DNA of 64,000 nucleotides, taken from assembly GCA_017619335.1 (NCBI GenBank), contig JAFZSP010000067.1, forward strand, positions 1 through 64,000. Direction: 5' to 3'. Positions 36,217-42,648 of the stretch are shown piece by piece. Source of the stretch: Bacteroidaceae bacterium (GTDB lineage Bacteria > Bacteroidota > Bacteroidia > Bacteroidales > Bacteroidaceae). The notes under the pieces were generated by a model. The model had not been told where the DNA came from, made no database searches, and saw only the letters and a list, made by a program, of their open reading frames with translations. Position 1 is the stretch's first letter; each line of letters begins with the position of its first letter. Both the position numbers and the translations under genes were made by a program.

Positions 36217-37027
36217 GCCCTACCACCCACTCAGTCTATCCATCCGCCTCCATGCGGATGGATTTTCTTTCTTTGTCTGTGACCTCCAGAACAGCAGCCT
36301 CATCCGCGGGGAGCATTTCCGGCGTGCCGAGGACGTGTCCCTGGCCGACCAGCTGCTGCACGAGCTCAGCCGTCCAGACTATTTCAACCGTCAGATAGAC
36401 CAGTGCTTCGTCCTCCTCTGTGGCCCTTCCACCCACGTGCCTCTGGAAGAGTTCCGCAGGGACGAGGCGGCACAACTTTACCAATTCACCTTCAGTGGTG
36501 AGGACGTGAGCCAGCTGCGCGTGGCCTACACCATCCTGCCGCAGTTAGAGTGTGCCGAGTTGTATGCCGTGCCTCGTGACATCGAGGAGGCCATCCTCCA
36601 GTTCTACCCCACCGCACGCTTCTTCGCCTCCCGTGCTGTGCTGATGGAGCGCCTGCTCCATCACGAGGAAGACACCCATCAGGAGCTGCCCAGTCTGTAT
36701 GTAGTCACCGAAGCCGACGGTTACTTCGTCTGTGCCTTCCAGGGCGGGCACCTGAGCTTTGCCAACACCTTTCCTGTCACAGCGGCACCCAACGCCCTCT
36801 ACTTCATCCTGAATGTCTGGCAGCAGCTGCATCTGGACGCCCTGCAGAACCACCTCGTCCTGCTCACCGACGGCAGTGAACGAGACCAAGAGCTGCAGCG
36901 CAGCCTCGCAGAATACCTCCTGCACGCAGACGTCCTCACACCCGCAGACCTCTTCCCCCGTGTCCCATTGGCACAGGAGAAGCAAGTCCCCGTGGATCTC
37001 ATGGCCCTACTGCTCAATCGGATATGA
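36197..37027 (+). CDS. DUF3822 family protein
   Basis: The 276-residue soluble protein shows the family's opening LSIRLHADGFSFFVCDL and internal VPLEEF and LYVVTEADGYFVCAFQGGHLSFANTF segments. DUF3822 proteins are confined to Bacteroidetes and have no established function; alternating strands and helices suggest an actin/RNase H-like fold, which is my inference. I use the ATG at 36197, overlapping the upstream stop by 20 bases; an earlier ATG exists at 36173. The stop overlaps the rsmD start (ATGA), so translation is probably coupled. Confidence 0.8.
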   Translation: MPVTGNKPYHPLSLSIRLHADGFSFFVCDLQNSSLIRGEHFRRAEDVSLADQLLHELSRPDYFNRQIDQCFVLLCGPSTHVPLEEFRRDEAAQLYQFTFSGEDVSQLRVAYTILPQLECAELYAVPRDIEEAILQFYPTARFFASRAVLMERLLHHEEDTHQELPSLYVVTEADGYFVCAFQGGHLSFANTFPVTAAPNALYFILNVWQQLHLDALQNHLVLLTDGSERDQELQRSLAEYLLHADVLTPADLFPRVPLAQEKQVPVDLMALLLNRI

Positions 37028-37614
37028 GAGTCGTTGCTGGCAAATACAGAGGCCGTCATTTTGACGTCCCCCACACGTTCAAGGCGCGTCCCACCACGGA
37101 CTTTGCCAAGGAGAACCTGTTCAATGTCCTCCGTTCCTACATCGATTTCGAGGAAGACGCACCCACAGCCCTTGACCTCTTTGCCGGCACGGGCAGCATC
37201 ACGCTGGAACTGCTGTCACGAGGCTGCAGTCACGTCACCGCCGTGGAACTGGACCCGCAGCACATCAGCTTCATCCGCCGGTTCCTGAAAACGCTGAACG
37301 CCGAGGAAGATGTCACCCTTCTCAGGGGCGATGCCCTCCGTTTCCTGCAGAAAGCCCCAGCCACCTACGACTTTATCTTTGCCGATCCGCCCTACGCCTT
37401 GCCCGAACTCACCCGGCTGCCCGACCTCGTTTTTCCCACCGCCTCGCCCGCAGGTTCACCAGACGGCTCCTCCACCTTTGGCTCCGCTCCCTTGTTGAGA
37501 GACGGTGGCATCTTTGTCCTGGAGCACGGCAAGGCACAGGACTTCTCCGCCCATCCCCACTTCCTCACCCATCGCGCCTACGGCAGCGTCAACTTCTCCC
37601 TCTTCCGCCCCTGA
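37024..37614 (+). CDS. rsmD: 16S rRNA (guanine-966 N2)-methyltransferase RsmD
   Basis: RsmD methylates G966 of 16S rRNA using S-adenosylmethionine. The 196-residue protein starts MRVVAGKYRGRHF, carries the SAM-binding motif ALDLFAGTGSITLELLSRG (about residues 47-65) and the catalytic DPPY (about residue 120), as in N-methyltransferases acting on bases. It is the last gene of its operon and overlaps the DUF3822 stop codon by ATGA. Confidence 0.95.
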   Translation: MRVVAGKYRGRHFDVPHTFKARPTTDFAKENLFNVLRSYIDFEEDAPTALDLFAGTGSITLELLSRGCSHVTAVELDPQHISFIRRFLKTLNAEEDVTLLRGDALRFLQKAPATYDFIFADPPYALPELTRLPDLVFPTASPAGSPDGSSTFGSAPLLRDGGIFVLEHGKAQDFSAHPHFLTHRAYGSVNFSLFRP

Positions 37615-38138
37615 CGTCCGACAAGATGTATCAGATTCCTTAATGATATTAAGTCAAAGAACGCTTGAAATTTGAGATGACTTCAGGCGAATTCGCGACT
37701 TCGCCCTTACGAAACTCGGTTTGCGCTTAAGGGAATTACCACTTTCGCTTAGGCGCATTGGCCACTGCGCTTGGGCGAGGTTGATTCTTCTCTCATTCAC
37801 GGTGCAAAGATACAACATCAGGATTGCGGTCTACGAATTTTATGGGAACTTTTTTCGTTGTGATTGCCGATTTGATGGTGTGGTCATTTTGGTCATTTGG
37901 TCATTTGTCAAAATCGATTTCAAAGTGTCAAAATCCGCCACTATATAATAAATATTATATTTATATATAGTGAGGAAATGACACAATCCGAAAATGAAAA
38001 TGACCATTTTGACCATGACCATTTTGACCGCATTTTGGGGTAATTTACACAGAAACGCAGACAGAGAGGGGTTCTGCCTGCGTGTGTTTGTATGTCCGGC
38101 ACGAGCATTGCCTGACAAGTGCCAGTCCCGCATGAAGT
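37615..38138. other. Non-coding stretch with repeats and inverted repeats
   Basis: About 520 bases without a gene. Three imperfect units of about 23 bases with the core GCGCTTAGG or TCGCTTAGG occur at 37721-37780. Further on, GGTCATTT-type words repeat at 37882-37905 and their reverse ATGACC/TTTTGACC words at 38000-38029, bracketing a strong AT-rich hairpin (37939-37972). The look recalls remnants upstream of mobile-module genes in Bacteroides/Prevotella, but no gene of such a module is present. Confidence 0.6.
37939..37972. repeat. AT-rich hairpin within the 37.6-38.1 kb non-coding region
   Basis: CACTATATA (37939-37947) pairs with TATATAGTG (37964-37972), and TAAATA (37949-37954) with TATTTA (37958-37963), giving a 15-pair stem with one bulged A and a TTA loop. 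It is symmetrical in sequence and not followed by a T tract. Confidence 0.8.
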
Positions 38139-38942
38139 TTACTTGGGCTGCTTGCCGATGTAGGCGAGGATGCCTCCATCCACATAGAGGATGTGACCGT
38201 TGACGGCGTTGGAGGCTTCGGAGGCCAGGAAGACGGCGGGACCAGTGAGTTCCTGTGGGTCGAGCCAGCGTCCTGCGGGTGTCTTGGCGCAGATGAAGCT
38301 GTCAAAAGGATGACGGCTGCCGTCGGGCTGACGCTCGCGCAGGGGTGCTGTCTGTGGTGTGGCGATGTAGCCGGGGCCGATGCCGTTGCACTGGATGTTG
38401 TACTCGCCGTACTCGGAGCAGATGTTGCGTGTCAGCATCTTCAGTCCTCCCTTGGCAGCAGCGTAGGCGCTGACGGTCTCGCGGCCAAGTTCGCTCATCA
38501 TGGAGCAGATGTTGATGATCTTGCCGTGTCCCTTGGCCATCATGTCGGGCAGGACAGCCTTGGAGACGATGAAGGGGGCGTTGAGGTCGATGTCGATAAC
38601 GCGGCGGAAATCGGCGGCTTCCATCTCGTGCATGGGGATGCGGCGGATGATGCCGGCATTGTTCACCAGGATGTCGATGGAGCCCACTTCTTCCTTGATG
38701 CGCTTCACCAGGGCCTGCACGGCGGGCTCATCGGTCACGTCGCAGACGTAGCCGTGGGCCTTGATGCCTTTTTCCTCGTAGGACTTCAGACCGCGGTCAA
38801 CCAGTTCTTGGTTGATGTCGTTGAAACAAATGGTGGCACCTTGCTCAGCGAAAGCGCTGGCGATGGCGAACCCGATGCCGTAGCTGGCACCCGTGACGAG
38901 GGCAACTTTTCCCTCGAGGGAGAAATTCAGATAGGGATTCAT
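38139..38942 (-). CDS. Short-chain dehydrogenase, gluconate 5-dehydrogenase-like
   Basis: The 267-residue protein is a classical SDR: cofactor motif TGASYGIG (residues 18-25), NNAG, and the active-site Ser plus YAAAKGG (YxxxK). The sequence MNPYLNFSLEGKVALVTGASYGIG and IRRIPMHEM closely matches Bacteroides proteins annotated gluconate 5-dehydrogenase or 2-deoxy-gluconate dehydrogenase, which reduce keto sugar acids. No partner kduI or kinase gene is adjacent, so the actual substrate is open. It lies downstream of dacB on the same strand, about 105 bases away, and no promoter is obvious. Confidence 0.88.
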   Translation of the reverse strand: MNPYLNFSLEGKVALVTGASYGIGFAIASAFAEQGATICFNDINQELVDRGLKSYEEKGIKAHGYVCDVTDEPAVQALVKRIKEEVGSIDILVNNAGIIRRIPMHEMEAADFRRVIDIDLNAPFIVSKAVLPDMMAKGHGKIINICSMMSELGRETVSAYAAAKGGLKMLTRNICSEYGEYNIQCNGIGPGYIATPQTAPLRERQPDGSRHPFDSFICAKTPAGRWLDPQELTGPAVFLASEASNAVNGHILYVDGGILAYIGKQPK

Positions 38943-38980
38943 TTGAGTGAAGTTTAAAGCCCCCTACTAACTGCGTTTCT

Positions 38981-39047
38981 GCTGGGGGACGGTTAATAAT
39001 TTGTTTATTGTTAATATGTTATTTGTTAATTATTTCGCTGGGGGCCG
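38981..39047. repeat. Short direct repeat between dacB and the SDR gene
   Basis: GCTGGGGGAC (38981-38990) and GCTGGGGGCC (39038-39047) are each followed by GTTA-like bases and bracket an AT-only stretch of TTGTTAAT-type units. The first copy can pair with CCCCCT at 38970-38975 as a weak stem. Confidence 0.5.
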
Positions 39048-40292
39048 TTATTCGCTCAGGATGATGCATATTTTGTCCTGCAGGGCCCTTCCCTCGGCCA
39101 TGCGGGGGAGACCGTTGTTGAGGATAGCGAAGGCAATGAGGTGGTCTGTGGAACGTTGTGTGAGGTATCCCACGAGCGTGCTCACGGCCGTGACGCTGCC
39201 TGTCTTGGCGTGTACGTTGGCAGCAGCCGGCGTGTCGGCCATTCTGTTCTTGAGGGTACCATCCACCGCAGCGATGGGCAGTGCTTCCATCAAGGGCGTG
39301 AAGATGCTGTCGGCATTCACGGTGGCGTAGGCCAGGAGTGAGGTGAAAGTGGCGGGTGTCTGGTAGTTGTAAAGCGAGAGCCCGCTGCCGTCGGCAATGG
39401 ATGGCCCGCTGCCCACGAGTTCACTGATGCGCTGTGCGATGTCTTTGCGCGTCTTTCCCATCTGGTAGAACACCGCCTCGGCACAGAGGTTGTCGCTCTC
39501 CTTGAGCATCGGTTTCAGCACCTCTGTCAGCGGGCGTCGGATGGCAGCGATGCATCTGGCGCTGGCAGGTGCTGTACCCTTGTTGATGCCCTTGCCCAGG
39601 GTGATTCCGGCTTTCCTCATGGCAGCACGCAGTTGTGCTGCCAAGCCGGGTTTGCCGCCCACGAGCAGCGGCGAGAGCGTGGGATTGTCATCGTCCCAGC
39701 ACCATCCCCATCCGAATTCGTCGGCATCCTTCATGGAGGCATCGGCCACTAAATGGCCGTTGATGCGTGTGATGCCTGCAGCCTTCAGTTGTGCCACCAG
39801 CGAACGGATGTCGGCATCACGGAACAACGGGTCCATTACACCTTTAATATATATGTCCCCGTTCAGGGTGTGCTTGCTCACAGGTGCTGTGGTCAGCAGT
39901 TGGGTGTCCAGCGTATAGTTGGGGCCCAGCAGGTCCAGTGCAGCAATGGCTGTGACCACCTTCTCTGTGGAAGCCGGGCGCATACGATGGTGGGGATTGC
40001 GCGCATAGAGTTCCTCGCCCGTGGTGAGGTCAATGACGTGAAGGCCGAGCTGTGTGCGCTGCAGGAGCGTGTCGGCGGTGATCAGCAGGGAATCCAGTCG
40101 GCGCGTCAGAGGCGGAAGGACGTTCTGCTGTTGCACTTCGGACACTCTCGCGGGGACGTTGCGTTCTCTGGGTTGTTCTCGGCGCAGAGGTATATTGTAG
40201 GTTTCGTCCTGTCGGCTCTGTGACTTCTGGAAAATACCACAAGCTGTCAACAAAGAGGATGAAACGAGGATAAAAAGCAGTGTTTTCTTCAT
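39048..40292 (-). CDS. dacB: D-alanyl-D-alanine carboxypeptidase / endopeptidase (PBP4 type)
   Basis: The enzyme trims or cleaves peptidoglycan cross-links in the periplasm. The 414-residue product is a lipoprotein (LLTAC, Cys18) with the three penicillin-binding motifs in order: STEK (Ser108, Lys111), SDN in KESDNLCAEAVFY, and KTG in VHAKTGSVTAVS. This places it in peptidase family S13. It is shorter than E. coli PBP4, consistent with Bacteroidetes members, and lipid anchoring replaces a soluble export form. A TATCTTTG box on the minus strand lies at 40314-40321. Confidence 0.93.
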   Translation of the reverse strand: MKKTLLFILVSSSLLTACGIFQKSQSRQDETYNIPLRREQPRERNVPARVSEVQQQNVLPPLTRRLDSLLITADTLLQRTQLGLHVIDLTTGEELYARNPHHRMRPASTEKVVTAIAALDLLGPNYTLDTQLLTTAPVSKHTLNGDIYIKGVMDPLFRDADIRSLVAQLKAAGITRINGHLVADASMKDADEFGWGWCWDDDNPTLSPLLVGGKPGLAAQLRAAMRKAGITLGKGINKGTAPASARCIAAIRRPLTEVLKPMLKESDNLCAEAVFYQMGKTRKDIAQRISELVGSGPSIADGSGLSLYNYQTPATFTSLLAYATVNADSIFTPLMEALPIAAVDGTLKNRMADTPAAANVHAKTGSVTAVSTLVGYLTQRSTDHLIAFAILNNGLPRMAEGRALQDKICIILSE

Positions 40293-40313
40293 CTAATTAC
40301 GTCTTTTTCCGCG

Positions 40314-40321
40314 CAAAGATA
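40314..40321 (-). promoter_or_regulatory. dacB -7 box
   Basis: Minus-strand TATCTTTG about 20 bases upstream of the ATG. No TTTG element at the expected -33 position. Confidence 0.65.
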
Positions 40322-40405
40322 GTGAAAAGAAGGGAGAATGACGCATCTTTTCGCGTTTTTTTACACTTTTCCAGCAAAAAAGAGTGTCAGACGAGATAGT
40401 TTTTG

Positions 40406-40413
40406 TACTTTTG
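40406..40413 (+). promoter_or_regulatory. nadB -7 box
   Basis: TACTTTTG, with initiation near 40420 and a leader of about 55 bases containing a CAACCTCACAACCTCACA repeat just before the nadB start. Confidence 0.65.
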
Positions 40414-40474
40414 CAGCACCAAATCCTAAAACGTCATCACCTTATAACCTTTCAACCTCACAACCTCACATACA

Positions 40475-42064
40475 ATGATTCGCAAATTCGATTTCCTCAT
40501 CATCGGTTCGGGCGTGGCCGGAATGAGTTATGCCCTCAAAGTCGCCCAGAGCGGCAAAGGCAAAGTAGCGCTCATCTGCAAGACCACCATTGACGAAGCC
40601 AACACAGACAAAGCCCAAGGGGGCGTGGCCAGTGTGACCAACCTCAAGGTGGACAACTTTGAGAAACACATCCAGGACACGATGGTGGCCGGTGACTTCA
40701 TCAGCGACCCTGCTGCTGTGGAGCAAGTGGTGCGCAATGCCCCCAAGGGCATCGCCGACCTGGTGAAGTGGGGCGTGAACTTCGACCGCAACGAGGACGG
40801 GGAGTTCGATCTCCATCGCGAGGGCGGACACAGCGAGTTCCGCATCCTGCATCACGCCGACGACACGGGCCACGAGATCCAGCAGGGCCTCATCCGAGCT
40901 GTGCGCCGCGACAAGCGCATCACCGTGCTGGAGAACCACTTCGCTGTGGAAATCATCACCCAGCACCACCTGGGACGCGAAGTGAACCGCCACATGAATG
41001 ACATTGAGTGTTACGGCGCCTACGTTCTGGACCCCGACACCCAGAAAATCGACACCTTCCTCTCCCGCGTCACCCTCATGGCCACAGGTGGAACAGGCGC
41101 TGTCTATGCCACCACCACCAACCCCAACATCGCCACAGGCGACGGCATCGCTATGGTCTATCGCGCCAAGGGCATCGTCAAGGATATGGAATTCGTGCAG
41201 TTCCACCCCACCGCCCTCTACAATCCCGCCGAGACACATCCCGCCTACCTCATCACGGAAGCCATGCGCGGCTACGGCGGCATCCTACGTCTGCCCAATG
41301 GCGAGGAGTTCATGCAAAAATATGACAAGCGCCTCTCCTTGGCTCCACGCGACATCGTGGCCCGCGCCATCGACAAGGAGATGAAGATTCACGGCATCGA
41401 CCACGTCTGCTTGGATGTCACCCACAAAGACCCCGAGGAGACGAAACATCACTTCCCCAACATCTACGCCAAGTGCCTCTCCATCGGTATTGACATCACG
41501 CGGCAATATATCCCCGTGGTGCCCTGCGCACACTATATGTGCGGCGGCATCAAGGTGGATCTGAACGGGCAATCCACCATCAACCGCCTCTACGCCGTCG
41601 GAGAATGTTCCTGCACAGGACTGCACGGAGGCAACCGACTGGCCAGCAATTCACTGATTGAAGCTGTGGTCTATGCCGACAAAGCTGCGGAACACAGCAT
41701 AGCACACATCGACGACTACACCTTCAACGACCAAGTGCCCGAGTGGAACGATGAAGGAACGATGACCAACGAGGAAAAGGTGCTCATCGCACAGGACATG
41801 AAGGAAGTGGGACAGATTATGTCCAACTATGTGGGCATCGTGCGCTCCGACCTGCGCCTGCATCGCGCCTGGACACGTCTGGACATCATCTATGAGGAGA
41901 CAGAGGAACTCTTCAAGCGCGTCAAGGCCTCCAAGGATATCTGCGAACTGCGCAATATGGTCAATGTGGGCTATCTCATCACACGACAGGCCATCGAGCG
42001 CAAAGAGAGCCGAGGATTGCACTACACGGTGGATTATCCCAAGCACGCTTACGACCAAAAATGA
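40475..42064 (+). CDS. nadB: L-aspartate oxidase
   Basis: NadB oxidises aspartate to iminoaspartate, the first step of de novo NAD synthesis, using FAD in the cytoplasm. The 529-residue protein has the N-terminal dinucleotide motif FLIIGSGVAGMSYAL, the DKAQGGVA active-site strand, HREGGHSEFRILHHADDTGHEI, and HGGNRLASNSLIEA near the FAD ribityl site. The partner genes nadA and nadC are not in this window. It is a single gene with its own promoter. Confidence 0.95.
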   Translation: MIRKFDFLIIGSGVAGMSYALKVAQSGKGKVALICKTTIDEANTDKAQGGVASVTNLKVDNFEKHIQDTMVAGDFISDPAAVEQVVRNAPKGIADLVKWGVNFDRNEDGEFDLHREGGHSEFRILHHADDTGHEIQQGLIRAVRRDKRITVLENHFAVEIITQHHLGREVNRHMNDIECYGAYVLDPDTQKIDTFLSRVTLMATGGTGAVYATTTNPNIATGDGIAMVYRAKGIVKDMEFVQFHPTALYNPAETHPAYLITEAMRGYGGILRLPNGEEFMQKYDKRLSLAPRDIVARAIDKEMKIHGIDHVCLDVTHKDPEETKHHFPNIYAKCLSIGIDITRQYIPVVPCAHYMCGGIKVDLNGQSTINRLYAVGECSCTGLHGGNRLASNSLIEAVVYADKAAEHSIAHIDDYTFNDQVPEWNDEGTMTNEEKVLIAQDMKEVGQIMSNYVGIVRSDLRLHRAWTRLDIIYEETEELFKRVKASKDICELRNMVNVGYLITRQAIERKESRGLHYTVDYPKHAYDQK

Positions 42065-42169
42065 CGTTTTTGCAAGGGAAGCGAATGTTCCAATTTGATT
42101 TATATCAAGAAAATACACGAATTTTGAAAAAAGTAGGTGCAAAAGTGTACAGGTTACACGAAAAGTCCG

Positions 42170-42177
42170 TACCTTTG
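42170..42177 (+). promoter_or_regulatory. -7 box of the non-coding RNA
   Basis: TACCTTTG about 105 bases after the nadB stop, with initiation near 42184. The terminator at 42426 bounds the RNA on the other side. Confidence 0.75.
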
Positions 42178-42183
42178 CACCGT

Positions 42184-42458
42184 CGAAAAGACAAAAGATC
42201 TCGTGAGAGATAGAAGATATACGGTTTTTCATGGTATTAGGTTAGTTTTAAAGGTTTTCATCCCCAGAATAGCTTCGGCTATTCACTTTAGGTAAGTTAG
42301 TTAAGGTAAATTGATTGCCAGAATAGCAGGTCGTAGGGTCGCAGTGATGCGGCAGGAAAACCAGAGACACTGCAAGGTTTATCTAATGTTATTCTGGAAG
42401 ATTCAACAAGATTTGTTCATAGCTTAAAGCAGTTCATCGTGAGATGAGCTGCTTTTTG
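42184..42458 (+). ncRNA. Structured non-coding RNA of about 275 nt
   Basis: A region without a plausible reading frame is bounded by a -7 box (42170-42177) and an intrinsic terminator (42426-42458). It contains local hairpins ATCTC-GTGA-GAGAT (near 42200) and GAATAGC-TTCG-GCTATTC (42267-42284), and a long-range pair between CCAGAATA (42318-42325) and TATTCTGG (42390-42397). A second CCAGAATAGC copy at 42264-42273 could compete for the same partner. The arrangement recalls structured RNAs reported in Bacteroidales (for example the Bacteroidales-1 motif) or a 6S-like regulator, but I cannot assign it. RNase P and tmRNA hallmarks are absent. Confidence 0.7.
42426..42458 (+). terminator. Terminator of the non-coding RNA
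   Basis: AAAGCAGTTCATC (42426-42438), a GTGA loop and GATGAGCTGCTTT (42443-42455) make a 13-pair stem with one wobble, followed by TT then G and more T. Confidence 0.9.
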
Positions 42459-42593
42459 TTTATGGGGGTAGAACCGCGTTTCCGCTGGCGTTTATGAAGC
42501 TATTTGTGCGGAAAAAGTACTAAAAAGGCAGAAAAAACAGCAAGAAGAAGCAAAAACTTGAAACTTTAAACTCAAATCTTTAATCTTTTTTAC

Positions 42594-42601
42594 TACCTTT
42601 G
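42594..42601 (+). promoter_or_regulatory. polA -7 box
   Basis: TACCTTTG following a TTTAAACTC-type repeat. Initiation near 42608 gives a 40-base leader that holds the hairpin at 42624-42638. Confidence 0.75.
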
Positions 42602-42623
42602 CACCACTTTATTAATAAATAGT

Positions 42624-42638
42624 GCAGGCTTTGCCTGC
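42624..42638 (+). promoter_or_regulatory. Hairpin in the polA leader
   Basis: GCAGGC-TTT-GCCTGC, six perfect pairs, ends 10 bases before the polA ATG at 42649, so it covers the position where a ribosome would bind. Confidence 0.6.
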
Positions 42639-42648
42639 GAGATTAACA

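Noticed and set aside
42184-42458. RNase P RNA or tmRNA
   Set aside because: The GAGGAAAGTCC-type signature, the ACAGAA box, and tmRNA acceptor/tag features are absent.
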